The notes under the pieces: generated by a model
Told to the model about the DNA's origin: nothing
Databases searched by the model: none
Seen by the model: only the letters and a program-made list of their open reading frames with translations
In this document: positions 43,401 to 49,939 of the stretch, in pieces
Layout: each line of letters starts with the position of its first letter
Position numbering within the stretch: position 1 is the stretch's first letter
Program-made: the position numbers and the translations under genes
DNA from: Yponomeuta sedellus
Taxonomy: Eukaryota; Arthropoda; Insecta; Lepidoptera; Yponomeutidae
DNA length: 64,000 nt
Assembly: GCA_934045075.1 (NCBI GenBank)
Contig: OW203724.1
Coordinates: forward strand, 16,049,143-16,113,142
Direction: 5' to 3'

Positions 43401-44488
43401 ATATAACCGTGTAATAGAAAAATCGGAACTAACTTGACACTTAATTAAATAAAGTTAAAACAAGCTTAATGAGAAAAGTTTTATACAGAGCAGGAAGTAG
43501 TTAAGGAAAATAAAATAATCACATCACACTATTACACTTCACATCACATCACACTAATATTATAAAGGCAAAAGTTTGTGAGTGTGTATGTTTGTTACTT
43601 CTTCACGTTTAAACGGCTGGAGCGATTTTAATTAAATTTGGTATGGAGTTAGCTGACACCCTGGACACATAGACTTCGTGAAAATATCTTATTGCCACGT
43701 GAAAATCGATAAACCGCGGGTAGCACCGCGGGGCACAGCTAGTTTACTATAAAGTTACATTCATTGAAAATATAAATTTACGACATATGATATTCTTCAT
43801 TCAGAAAAAGGCCCTAAATTTGTCATTTATGTGACTGCAAGTCTTCTTCTTCAGGCTATATTATGTAGTCCACTGCTGGACATAGCCCTCCCCTAATGAG
43901 CGCCATAGCGCCCTGTCTTCAGCTTGCCGCATCCAGCATCTGCCTGCAGTTTTTCGCAGATCGTCATCCCACCTGGTCGGAGGGCGTCCTACACTACGTT
44001 TGCCGAGTCGCGGTCTCCACTCAAGAACACGCTTACTCCAACGGTGGTCGGTTCTTCGCGAGATATGGCCAGCCCATTGCCACTTCAGCTCGCTAATTCT
44101 TCGAGCTATGGCGATAACTTTGGTTCTCTGTCTGTCGGATGCATTCGTTACGAATCCTATCCTTCAGAGAAACGCCGAGCATAGCTCTCTCCATAGACTG
44201 CAAGTGAACCTAACAAAATGTGTTATCACAATTAACTTTTTTTCCGCCCACAGAAGCAATCTACATAACCACCAGTTCCACGACAAAAAGATCCTGTCGA
44301 AAATCGAAAGGAAGTCTGTGTACACGGCCTTGGACGACTTGGAAGCCAAAACGAACGCGGAAAAAGCTGACAGCAGCACGCACAAAGGATCCGCTTCGGA
44401 GATCCGGGAAGCGGCTGTCGACCCGACTGTCCAAGTTCACTCTACCCGCAGTGTTTCGGAAATATCCAATGCAAAAAATAACGTTTAA
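19358..44488 (+). CDS. BTB/POZ-FLYWCH zinc-finger protein, mod(mdg4)-like (gene B)
   Basis: Seven exons join in phase: 19358-19435, 20939-21079, 24035-24166, 24915-25013, 25384-25445, 41808-41947, 43131-43317 and the final 44254-44488 (eight pieces, counting the last one that only supplies H-x-H and the tail), giving 357 codons plus stop. The first three make a complete BTB/POZ domain of the tramtrack type (TWESYQSSI, DMTLAADGHIVKVHQ, FLN/NVSHKTL, YVYTGEV). Then come a polar linker, a basic patch (PPRARKIHVKNEK), an acidic run (SDDDDDDRPS), the FLYWCH finger and a short C-terminus. Such proteins act in the nucleus as chromatin or insulator factors; the exact orthologue is uncertain because lepidopterans carry several such genes. 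Intron 5 (16.4 kb) is inflated by nested transposons. Confidence 0.85.
20436..20900 (-). repeat. tRNA-headed SINE copies 5 and 6 with rearranged tails
   Basis: 20436-20535 is a complete reverse copy (tail, B box, anticodon arm, A box) followed by the leader CTTTACAATATTCTCTGTATTACG and a roughly 150-base flank also found at 42168-42345. 20741-20800 is a second, truncated copy, and 20815-20900 an inverted tail piece. They lie directly upstream of gene B exon 2. Confidence 0.65.
20939..21079 (+). CDS. Gene B exon 2: BTB domain
   Basis: 141 bases, phase 0 on both sides (GTTTTCAG, GTATGT). Encodes NGEMVDMTLAADGHIVKVHQ and ends HPVIFLN. Confidence 0.9.
21080..22074. other. Gene B intron 2, left part
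   Basis: No exon or complete element identified. 21950-21990 is a decayed piece of the 'tcgcactcg...gggttc' repeat. Confidence 0.4.
22075..22194. mobile_element. MITE, 'ggccggttctgaattgag' family, copy 2
   Basis: Left end GGTCCGAATTGAGAATTTTA and right end AATTCCCAATTCAGAAACTGG are inverted, with the same CATTCTGTCACACTCTTT core as 9442-9580. Confidence 0.65.
22387..23902 (-). mobile_element. 5'-truncated RTE-clade LINE with 14-bp target duplication
   Basis: TACCATATGCATGT flanks both ends (22373-22386 and 23903-23916). The minus strand encodes the reverse-transcriptase part of an RTE/BovB-type protein: NNYRPISLM, GVRQGDPLSP, LRFADDIAIF as the catalytic motif, then after a frameshift near 23040-23064 the C-terminal block with LTYGCQTWAL, KWKWAGHV and KPRRRWEDIL. 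The endonuclease half is absent, which is typical 5' truncation from incomplete reverse transcription. Dead copy in intron 2 of gene B. Confidence 0.88.
24035..24166 (+). CDS. Gene B exon 3: end of BTB domain
   Basis: 132 bases, phase 0 (TTGTTCCAG, GTATGT). Encodes NVSHKTLCYLLEYVYTGEVM and ends KGLENV. Confidence 0.9.
24167..24914. other. Gene B intron 3
   Basis: AT-rich, nothing recognised beyond splice sites at its ends. Confidence 0.4.
24915..25013 (+). CDS. Gene B exon 4: linker
   Basis: 99 bases, phase 0 (TTGTTCCAG, GTAAGT). Encodes a polar linker starting FPTGENASAAENVETVPPDN. Confidence 0.8.
25384..25445 (+). CDS. Gene B exon 5: basic patch
   Basis: 62 bases (CTGGTTACAG, GTAAGT), ending two bases into a codon that the next exon completes. 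Encodes ISLPPRARKIHVKNEKTGAI, a basic stretch that may be a nuclear localisation or nucleic-acid-binding patch. It is the only phase-consistent link between exons 4 and 6 that I found. The next Helitron begins 22 bases after it. Confidence 0.75.
25468..25856 (+). mobile_element. Lep1-type Helitron
   Basis: 389 bp, starts TCCTACTACTAATATTATAA after A and ends GCCACCAGCTAG before T. The inner (GGAT)n stretch and TTACTCTTTCACG are usual for this family. No coding capacity. Confidence 0.75.
26035..26260 (+). repeat. tRNA-derived SINE fragment
   Basis: GTAGCGGATAAGCGGAGAGG through GGTCGCCGGTTCGAACCCGG resembles a tRNA with a B box, followed by GAAGGAAAACATCGTAAGGA, a SINE body also seen in shorter form near 16805. 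Decayed, not a functional tRNA. Confidence 0.5.
27624..27745. repeat. Two interleaved inverted repeats, GC-rich
   Basis: TTTTCATATGCAC (27625) pairs with GTGCATATGAAAA (27707), and AGTAATGTATGAGCTCC (about 27671) pairs with GGAGCTCATACATTACT (27728). Between them are repeated CGGTCGCCG units. The crossed arrangement implies a rearranged foldback. Confidence 0.6.
28017..28533 (+). repeat. Lepidopteran 'gggttccgtacctcaaaagg' repeat, near complete
   Basis: Begins TTTTTAGGGTTCCGTACCTC, contains (TCCG)n, and ends CGCACTTGGCCGGTTTTT. Fragments occur at 2203, 5095, 20125, 21950 and 51040. Non-coding, about 515 bp, a very common interspersed element of moths; class not resolved. Confidence 0.65.
28534..28821 (+). 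other. Gene B intron 5, unassigned
   Basis: Open for about 80 codons (28537-28779) without a motif that I recognise. Flanked by the repeat above and a transposon terminal repeat. Probably non-coding. Confidence 0.3.
29225..30330 (+). pseudogene. Transposase remnant of the host DNA transposon
   Basis: Several short coding blocks in different frames: an acidic N-terminal piece near 29250, a cysteine-containing block GFHLPKKDKCGFCEKYTN near 29985, and DLQKVLNTPHG...YYSRKYAYYNE near 30197-30270. Multiple stops and frameshifts separate them. The order of a C-x2-C block and a D-L-Q...YY-R-K block recalls insect cut-and-paste transposases, but I cannot name the superfamily. The catalytic C-terminal part is missing. 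Confidence 0.5.
30517..30790 (+). repeat. 5' LTR of the CsRn1-like element
   Basis: TG...CA, 274 bp, followed after one base by the primer-binding site. Confidence 0.88.
30792..30805 (+). other. tRNA-Trp primer-binding site
   Basis: TGGTGACCCCGACG complements the 3' end of insect tryptophan tRNA. The gag ATG follows immediately at 30806. Confidence 0.8.
30806..31633 (+). CDS. CsRn1-like Gag
   Basis: 275 residues from ATG at 30806 (MDQNASADKSASTSAVEAL). The capsid-type region contains LPPFWRDNPTLWFAQIE and a DLGDQRPSQLLRQM segment, both usual in this lineage, followed by a basic stretch and the C-x3-H-...-C-x3-C motif near the end. It ends at TGA 31633. The protease/pol frame overlaps in the -1 frame, so Pol is presumably made by a -1 shift. 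Confidence 0.8.
   Translation: MDQNASADKSASTSAVEALSLKARLPPFWRDNPTLWFAQIETILSSQKLGDEQQFCLVVAQLEKAEVEQISDILLTAPDGTRYKQVKKRLLSVYEESDTKKLHRLLNEIDLGDQRPSQLLRQMKTLSGAKLPNETLRMLWLGHLPSSTRAVLAVSKEEDLDSLATVADKVHEQTKEVDSLCDCRVRPGVSQKEENNDHNELRRMVEDLTDEVATLRMQRWHPRKRNDRNNPSQPRFQNRNGRRNERVPGLCYFHERFGAEARRCRYPCDFKNQEN
31555..34741 (+). pseudogene. CsRn1-like Pol (protease-RT-RNase H-integrase), frameshifted
   Basis: Protease with FLVDTGANVSVLPA lies in one frame. An indel in the A-rich stretch near 31765-31790 moves the rest into another frame that stays open to 34741. The reverse transcriptase contains PFVDDILVAS, the RNase H LMCDASNTCVGAAL, and the integrase an HHCC region, D in HIDIVGPLP, D in SSDQCRQFES and E in NGMIERWHRS. 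The usual glycine after the second Asp-x is cysteine here. Length and domain order match the family. The end of the frame runs into the 3' LTR. Recent by LTR identity but broken. Confidence 0.85.
34681..34693 (+). other. Polypurine tract of the CsRn1-like element
   Basis: TGGAGGGGAGCTA directly before the 3' LTR. Confidence 0.65.
34694..34913 (+). repeat. 3' LTR of the CsRn1-like element, first 220 bp
   Basis: Continues at 39776-39829. 220 + 54 = 274 bp, exactly the length of the 5' LTR. Confidence 0.88.
34903..34913. repeat. Left target-site duplication of the Jockey LINE
   Basis: ATGCAATACAT, repeated at 39765-39775. Confidence 0.9.
35093..36943 (+). CDS. Jockey LINE ORF1 (Gag-like nucleic-acid-binding protein)
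   Basis: 616 residues. The N-terminal 120 are proline-rich. Next comes an irregular tandem array of ARPTTGP-like heptads (about residues 115-215, 35440-35735) and a region with VKVAIRGLPADT, the pre-C2HC domain found beside the fingers of Jockey-type ORF1. Three CCHC knuckles follow (CHRCQQFRHSSQHC, CVRCGEDHHARNC, CANCGGPHAANNSSC), then an Ala/Pro/Lys-rich tail. ORF1 proteins bind LINE RNA and form the RNP. ORF2 opens in another frame about 100 bases before its stop. Confidence 0.88.
   Translation: MVQGAAPRSPTPPPRDLSFEVMQALGLLPEQAQSSPPPRAVVMETDAAPIDPRPPLRLRGLTSPPPSPMRLPRPTFDARPLPMPQDVSTTAATFASAVAHPASKTAAGHTRPGLKPARSADAGPARPTTGPARPTTGPIRTTTGATRPTTGPTRPPTGPTRPTTGATRPTIGSARPDVKPARCPDAGPARPVTGPARPTVEPARPAAEPAHPDPGTASGVPAGPSAAGATTAAAHDGAAERASVVPAATLAAPKVAVPKRPKYPPLVVERLPNWAFHFRNIAGELGRPPNARPYGNGVRFTPAEDDEYRLIQRYLTKLEREDHVSWFSYSLPAERNVKVAIRGLPADTAPADIIAALAEHGFEAEHATSIRPRAGRPGCIFFASLRRTPNLLPALYELNELLYMPGVKIEAWRGKQGPAQCHRCQQFRHSSQHCHRPQKCVRCGEDHHARNCPRPKEEPATCANCGGPHAANNSSCPVFRKEARNNKAGTVAISGQGGRKMTNASQQQPAVQESAPGNLMAPANPPASRSTPAVTKPRRKRDGKKKKSAGPAGVAAAPPATTAAAIAAPATAAAPPTSNEALTRAVSALMEVLAALQTGPPQATVTPGPATARDIR
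36843..39604 (+). pseudogene. Jockey LINE ORF2 (AP endonuclease + reverse transcriptase), frameshifted
   Basis: The first part (to about 37680) encodes an AP-type endonuclease: WNAQSLRRK, LSETWL, VAGDLNAKHTAWNS and SDHRPVL carry the catalytic N, E, D-x-N and D-H. A single-base shift near 37660-37690 moves the reading into the frame that runs to 39604, with reverse transcriptase motifs KAPGQDRI, YRPITLLS, LDMEKAFDRVWH, GVPQGSCLSP and YADDAAYLAS. There is no RNase H. No ATG opens this frame before the endonuclease, so it was probably translated by coupling to ORF1. Length fits Jockey ORF2. Confidence 0.88.
39765..39775. repeat. Right target-site duplication of the Jockey LINE
   Basis: ATGCAATACAT. 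Confidence 0.9.
39776..39829 (+). repeat. 3' LTR of the CsRn1-like element, last 54 bp
   Basis: Resumes the LTR at GGGAAAATCATATAC and ends CCCACAACA, as in 30737-30790. Confidence 0.88.
40405..40528 (+). mobile_element. Helitron 3'-end fragment
   Basis: Ends GGCGAAGCAGCGGGTTAAAGCTAG before TTT, the GCGGG...CTAG terminus of Lep1-type Helitrons. The 5' TC end is diverged. Confidence 0.45.
40529..41807. other. Gene B intron 5, right part
   Basis: No exon before 41808. 41452-41513 carries one end of the 'aattcagaaaccggccc' MITE. A 10-bp inverted repeat, CACGCCATGTATAAACTG with its partner, lies near 41740-41770. Otherwise unassigned. Confidence 0.4.
41808..41947 (+). CDS. Gene B exon 6: acidic linker
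   Basis: 140 bases (GTTTCAG, GTAAGC). The first base completes the Leu codon from exon 5 and the last base starts the Ser codon of the next exon. Encodes ATQQEDYSMGYLES and the acidic run YSDDDDDDRPSK. A dispersed repeat begins only about 8 bases into the following intron. Confidence 0.82.
41955..42165 (-). repeat. Dispersed repeat (inverse of 7800-8035) next to a splice donor
   Basis: AGCGCTCGTCGCCTAGTCGA...GGCGCGGTCGGG...GCCTTATAGGCGGCTTGATAAC matches the inverse of the repeat tail at 7790-8035. It starts immediately after the exon 6 donor. Confidence 0.6.
42168..42575. repeat. tRNA-headed SINE copies 7 (flank only) and 8 (complete)
   Basis: 42168-42345 repeats the leader and flank of 20530-20720. 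42415-42575 is a complete forward copy: leader GTAATACAGAGCATATTGTA, A box TTAGCTTAGTTGG, anticodon arm CTGGCACGGATAGCCAG, B box GGGTTCGAATCC, tail TTAGCCTCTAAATAGG. Confidence 0.7.
42576..43130. other. Gene B intron 6, right part
   Basis: No recognised element. It ends in the pyrimidine tract and CCCCGCAG acceptor of the FLYWCH exon. Confidence 0.4.
43131..43317 (+). CDS. Gene B FLYWCH zinc-finger exon
   Basis: 187 bases (CCCCGCAG, GTAATG). Begins SVNNLQFTVSNRGSLQVILN and contains the finger core RRWRCVDYRSSRCPAF, then VVTKGNVVCNR. The histidine pair is in the next exon. GC content is higher than in its introns. Same exon structure as 3089-3272 of gene A. Confidence 0.88.
43549..43742 (+). 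mobile_element. Lep1-type Helitron, short copy
   Basis: Starts TCACACTAATATTATAAAGG and ends GCGGGGCACAGCTAG before T; about 194 bp in the intron between the last two exons of gene B. Confidence 0.75.
43845..44205 (-). mobile_element. RTE-type LINE 3' fragment
   Basis: The minus strand keeps MERAMLG, WPYLAKNRP-like and GRPPT-like pieces of an RTE C-terminus, with stops and shifts, and the common end CCAGCAGTGGACTACATAAT. Inserted just before the last exon of gene B. Confidence 0.55.
44254..44488 (+). CDS. Gene B last exon: H-x-H and C-terminal tail
   Basis: Acceptor CCGCCCACAG. Encodes RSNLHNHQFHDKKILSKIE (finger histidines and a basic helix), then a polar tail rich in S, E and K, ending TAA at 44488. 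A longer tail than gene A. Confidence 0.85.
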
Positions 44489-44721
44489 TTCTCTCACTGT
44501 ATCTGGATTGGCGCTACCGATGCTGTTGATGCAAACGTGCTAGAAACATTGTCAAGCCGTTGTTGTCATTGACTGATGTTTTTATTCCGTCGCCACTTCC
44601 AGTTCGAGGCGAAGAATTTGAGCCGTCAATGTTGTTAAAACTTCATCAAAAGTCGGCGGCTTACACTGGTTCAGTACATTTTTTATTAAGAGAATGAGGC
44701 GCCCGATATATTTAAATATCG

Positions 44722-44727
44722 AATAAA
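44722..44727 (+). promoter_or_regulatory. Candidate polyadenylation signal of gene B
   Basis: AATAAA about 235 bases after the stop codon. Confidence 0.4.
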
Positions 44728-44905
44728 ATTTGTTCAGATATAATAAGGATATTTTCTAAAGATTGTGAAATCAATTTTTTACTCAAAATTATTCTTAAAC
44801 TTCGAATTAGTATGAAAATCAACACATTGATAATGATTGTTGATATTTCTTCAATGAGGTTAAAAATTGAAAGCTCATTGTAGTTGGCAGCACTGTTGAG
44901 TGTTC

Positions 44906-45160
44906 CTAAGAACCGCTATATTGTATTGTTGTTTGGTTCAAAGGGTGCAGCTGTTGTCTGCAATACTTTGTGTATTCATTACCTGTATATGAATTGTGTC
45001 CATAGTAATCTCCAGGTTGATAATGGGCATCACATAGTCTTGATGAAGTACTAGCCTTCCAATTTTTTCTACGAAGAGCTTTTTCCCGCAGTTTTCTTCT
45101 CTTAGGTGCCTTGGGAAATAAATAATTCCCGTATTTTTGCAATCAACGAATGCACAAATT
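44906..45160 (-). pseudogene. THAP-domain fragment
   Basis: The minus frame encodes YLFPKAPKRRKLREKALRRK, then NW, ASTSSRLCDAHYQPGDYY: the FP, W and C-x2-H parts of a THAP zinc finger. The first C-x2-4-C pair lies in a different frame (VDCKNTG), so the domain is broken. THAP domains occur in P-element-type transposases and in host transcription factors. A hairpin lies directly beside it, which makes a transposon origin plausible. Confidence 0.5.
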
Positions 45161-45166
45161 ATTTAC

Positions 45167-45217
45167 ATTAATTGTTTTGTGAATAATAATGGATGATTTA
45201 TTCACAAAACAATTAAT
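45167..45217. repeat. Perfect 20-bp inverted repeat (hairpin)
   Basis: ATTAATTGTTTTGTGAATAA (45167-45186) and its exact inverse (45198-45217) around an 11-base loop, just upstream of the THAP remnant. Confidence 0.8.
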
Positions 45218-46395
45218 TTGTTTACAAAAATACTATGGAGAATTGTCAAATTAATGGTACACACAACAGTGGTGACATCTGTAGTGAGCATTAGGCAGTT
45301 TTTAAGTCCATTAATAAGATGAATGAATGACCTAAAACGAGCAAGCAACTTTATAGACATTTTTCCCTGCATTTTAACAATTCCTATTAAAGTTTTATTT
45401 AAAACTAGGGAAAATATCGATTGAAATTTAATTAGGACAGGTGCCGTGCATATTTCAGTGATGCGATTGAGCATCAAACTTTTTTTAATGTAAGTTGGAC
45501 TAGTTTTATGATTTTGTTAAAGATGTTATATGTTTGCATATTATCCCATCTGTGTTTATAATTTTTCTATCGTTAGGTCTTTAAGAATTCACAGTCTGTA
45601 ACCGAGCTAGGTAGCAGCGTAATGTTTGTGATTGCATCAGATTTCATGGGCGTTGTTTGGTGTCCGGATATGAACCTTGTAATCACGTTGATTTAGCAAT
45701 CAAATTGTAAAGTATGTAGGCCGTCGACTGTCCAGATTCCGTATGGCTTTTTCTTGAGTGCATCTTTAGGGATAATAATTATGCCAGCATAAATTGTTCG
45801 AACATGTTGTAGGCTTATAATGAATTATAAGCATTTTTTTCATCGATTAAGAAAAATACATATGTTCTATACATAATAGCGTACGCCTTAGAACTAATTA
45901 AGGAATGTTAATTAGGCAAAACAAGATCAATAAACGTTTTATTGTCTTAAACGGTTCGCTTTTACACTGTCTACCGTTTTTAAAGAATATCCAATGTTCC
46001 GTCTCTTTCCAAATTCACCTTAGCAAAATTTAGTGGCAGTCGGTAGAGAAATGGGAGACGGTGGATTTTAACTAAATAGTTACTTTACCAAAAAGTATGT
46101 TACCTTCTCTGACTAGTACCCCTTTTTTTTAATATAACAATACGTTTCAATAGCTTCAGCGTTTATTTTCATGACTATTGGGGACTGGTTCTAGCGTCTC
46201 AGTGTATACATTTTGATTGCATACGTTATAATTGGCAGAATGCACTGGTTGCAATAGATGTTCGCCATTATTTTGCCGCCCATCTCTTTCTTGGATTTAA
46301 AAAAATAATATCCAGTTTTCCTTTTTCTTAAGAGTTCCTTCCATTAACCTTTATTTACCTAATTCTTGGGTAAGAAGGAATGGCTACTAAATTTT
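45218..46395. other. Intergenic AT-rich DNA
   Basis: Open stretches exist (for example minus 45202-45477), but with hydrophobic AT-driven composition and no motif. No element recognised. Confidence 0.4.
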
Positions 46396-46625
46396 ATTTA
46401 TAGTCTACAGCCACTTTAAGTTCTTGGACGGTGATTGCTTAGATCGGTTGTTTTTCTCTTTCATGAAACCAACTTCCACGCGACGGATATCGCAGACGCG
46501 GCCAAAGCGGAGATGGCGGGACGATCTCACAACCTTCTTGTCTGGATGGGAGATAACTGCCCAACAGGGAGGAGTGGAAGCTAATGGGGAGGCCTCTGCC
46601 CAGCAGTGGGACACACACAAATACG
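46396..46625 (+). mobile_element. RTE-type LINE 3' fragment
   Basis: Encodes RPKRRWRDDLTTFLSGW and EASAQQWDTH, the characteristic end of RTE proteins. Only the last roughly 70 codons and the 3' UTR are present. Confidence 0.7.
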
Positions 46626-46947
46626 GCTGTCTAAAAGAAACCAAGTCCATAAAAAAAAGTCTCAGCCCATTGGGCCTCAAATGAGGACAGTTATATTATT
46701 TATCATCCCATCCCATCGCCTCCTATTGTAAAAACTCAGGGAATATAACACGCAATAGCGTATTTGATAAGCAGCAGGAAATGATGCGTATAAATTTTTT
46801 TATGATTTATGAACAATAATTTAGAGCCAGTTGATTTACCTTCGGCAAGTTACTAGTCTGTTCAAAGTGTCAACGCCCCACATAAAATGTCTTTGTAGAT
46901 TAATTCATTTTTGTAAGCCATCACTGTGGACAGCAAACCCAATGTAC

Positions 46948-46983
46948 AAAGTACACAATGTACAAAGGTACATTGTGTACTTT
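46948..46983. repeat. Perfect 16-bp hairpin
   Basis: AAAGTACACAATGTAC and its exact inverse separated by AAAG. Confidence 0.85.
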
Positions 46984-48279
46984 TTCATGACTAATGCGTC
47001 CTCAGTCACGTTGAACAAAAGGGGATGGAAAATGTGTACCTACTTACAAATGTCCTCAAAGGGGTTAGTGGACTTAGGCTCAACTTGGACCTCAATAGAA
47101 TCGCAGCACAAGTACCTAAGTTTTGTATCGGCCACGGCCGCGCTAGTGTGTCGTAGACTTTAAAATTATAGTCCCACCGAAATAAAAGGTAAATTAAATA
47201 ATAATTTGAATCAAAAATGTTTACCTAAGTACAGGTGGTTTTATATTCAACGCTGCCGTTTAATTATATCTAACTAAGAGGCTTTGGAATATTTTATTTT
47301 ACAGGTGTATGCACACTTCGACAGAGCAGTAAAAGATGTGAGGTAGCACACTGAAGTCGATGAATTGCGTATAATGTAATAAGTAATGCAAATTAAGTTG
47401 AATTTGTAATTATCTATGCATCTACTTAAAACCCAGCGTTTAGCAACACCTGACACCTTGACGTTGAAAGATTTTAGTTATTTTTACAGTTCTCTACTTC
47501 ACATATCAACGTAAGTACTTTGAAGTTGCAATAGTGGTATTTTTTTGTAAAAAAGCTAACATTGAGTTACTGGAGTTACTGACATTTTTAATGTATATCT
47601 ATTGCCTGGGCTCTGTTTAATAAAACAATAATTCGTGGTTTAGGTACTGTGACAGTTCAATGTACCTATACATTGCAAAGCCAATTTACCTAACCTATTT
47701 ATTTTTGCTAATCATAATCACTGTTTAAAAAGTAGAAATACTGCTACGCAATTTATATTGGATTGTCGTGGTAAACTACGAATTGTAGTTTTATGAAACT
47801 CTGCCCCGGCTTTTCAGTCATTAGCAATTTTTTTTCTGGCCTTCATGTAGGTACCTATCTTTCAGATAGTGGTGATTGGATTTAAATACAGTGTTTTAGA
47901 AAGTTGCAGTGAGTTAAGCCACGTTTTTTGCCGCCGCCGCCGGTCGGATTTGAACAATAATACGAGTAAATTCAAATGCAGGGATATGCATGGCAATGGT
48001 GACCATCCAGATTTATATTTATGCACATGATATTTTGTGGTATCCATTAAAAGTTACCAAATTAATAAATATTGTTATTTTCACTATTGATCCTAAAATA
48101 AAAACATTTTTTCATGTAAACGTCTCTTAACGTCCCACTGTTTGGCAGAGGCCTTCTCTCGGAAAGAGAGTATGGGCTCATTTACCTCTCGTGCCCACCG
48201 TGGATTTTAATTTGTGCAATTGCTGAAAAATTTTAAGCGCTGAGGTACCTACCTATTTTAACACCTGAGACACTCTGGT

Positions 48280-48590
48280 TTCCTTTGTATGATTTTCTTC
48301 ACTATTAGCGAGTGGTATTGCTGATAGTGGTATTTCTGACTCCTAAGATACAGGTTACCCTAGTTAAGGAGTCAGGACGCTACGAAGTATTATAAGAAAG
48401 CTTTTTACACATATTGAAAGTTACATTGTATGTTTTTGTCAATAAATTACTTACTATTGCTACAATAACTTCACAAATGTACATAACTTAGAAAACAAAG
48501 CCGTTGGTACATGCTCGCACTGGGAATCGAACCTGGGTCTCTCGCTTCCAAGTCCATTGTTCTACTCACTGGGCCACCGCCACTTAAAAT
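48280..48590 (-). repeat. tRNA-derived SINE, second family, copy 1
   Basis: The minus strand reads GTGGCGGTGGCCCAGTGAGT (A box) ... GGTTCGATTCCCAGTGCGAG (B box) ... GTACCAACGG, then a body with ATACCACTCGCTAATAGTGA. The same unit is at 53600-53790. Confidence 0.6.
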
Positions 48591-49629
48591 ATTATTGGTG
48601 ACTGAAAAATCAGGATACCTACAGATATATCCAGATAGTGGCCTCAGATTTTTTTAAATAGCAAATTAGATTTAGTTTAACCGCGGTGGGTTAACATTGC
48701 TAGGAACATAATAGGTATTCCTCGAGCATAGCCTTTTAGTTGGGAGGTATGACAAGTCTGTTTTTCTTTTACTCGAACTTATAATGGGGTAATTAGTTTT
48801 TTACCTATATTGTGTGCACATAAGTGTGGCCAATACATTGGCCACATTTGGGTGCATTAGGTACAACCTTTGGTTTTTGGCACATTTATCTATAGGTCAT
48901 TTATTTTCAAACATTCCTTTTCTTGGCTACGCGAATATTGTTTCAGGTGTTCTCTTGTAATTTCAGGCTAGTTCTTGTTACATACGTGACTTTAGCTGTT
49001 GTTTACCAGATATATAATTAAGTTGAAATACAGTTTTTGTATTACCAATAGGTCCATCATTGGGTTTGTAACTATAGGTAGGTACATGAATGAAACAAGC
49101 AGGTAATTCGCAGTAGTACCATCGTGGAACTAGGCAATGGAACTAATGCGAATAAAGGTGGATTGTGATGGTTTACAACCCCGGCACATGTCAAAGTGAC
49201 AGTTTTTCTTTTCATCGAATTCAAAAAACAGACTTTATTTCATAGGTTGCCAAACCTACTAGATTATCTACTTATCTAGTACATAACGCGCCTAATAGGT
49301 AGGTATATCTACTAAGAGATTTAAATGATAAAACATACCTTCCTAATCTACTACCTACGCAGATCACTTACCTATTTAGCTTGTTACAGTCGACAGCACG
49401 TCAACCATTGCATTTTAGTTGCAAAGTCGCCCGTGATGCCATAGAGCAGAGTGTATGGATGTAAGGTATGATATGCTGTGGACTGTTCTTACGTAGGTAC
49501 ATAAGTAATACTTACGTCTATTTCGACATCATTATTTTTTATACTCACACAAGTGTAATATTCTTGTTTCTAGCCTTCAGTCGGCAACTGGCTCTAGCTA
49601 GAGTTATTTCTTGGCGTTTAAATCTCAAG

Positions 49630-49789
49630 ATGGACGTCACAATATTTTTACTGTATATTTTCGGTACTATTGGAATGAATCTGGCCGAATCAATAGATAA
49701 AAGTGAAGTAAATAAATATTCCGAAAACTCGATCATTCAACTATTTCAACAGTATATTCGGATAGATACCAGTAACCCGGAAAATATTT
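49630..49789 (+). CDS. Probable first exon, aminoacylase-1-like (M20) protein
   Basis: ATG at 49630 opens 53 codons to a GTGAGT donor after 49789. The peptide starts with a signal-peptide-like stretch (MDVTIFLLYIFGTIGMNLAE), followed by NSIIQLFQQYIRIDTSNPEN, which resembles the N-terminus of aminoacylase-1-like metallopeptidases (short chain before the first metal-binding strand). No further exon of this gene was found inside the window, so it continues beyond the right edge, with the Maverick in its intron, or it is truncated. Identification rests on one short motif. Confidence 0.4.
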
Positions 49790-49860
49790 GTGAGTATGCA
49801 GATTTTAGTTTTTAAATTTTTATGTGTTTCTTTGTACTTGTTGTAGTTTTCCATAATATA

Positions 49861-49939
49861 ATTTTGAACATAATAACGTCAAAAATAGAGTTAAATATCT
49901 CATATATAACTCTATTTTGGACGTTATTATGTTCAAAAT
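49861..49939. repeat. Near-perfect 38-bp hairpin flanked by TA
   Basis: Arms ATTTTGAACATAATAACGTC... and inverse match at 36 of 38 positions with a 3-base loop. Size suits a small foldback element or a pre-miRNA-like hairpin. It lies in the putative intron downstream of the aminoacylase-like exon. Confidence 0.75.

Larger units (their letters stand above)
46626..49629. other. Intergenic DNA with small repeats
   Basis: Contains a hairpin (46948-46983), a 'cgtcccactgtttggcagagg' repeat fragment (48120-48185) and a tRNA-like SINE (48280-48590, minus). Short open frames here show no motif. Confidence 0.45.

Noticed and set aside
45202..45477. 91-codon minus-strand ORF
   Set aside because: Hydrophobic, AT-driven composition, no motif, partly inside a hairpin.
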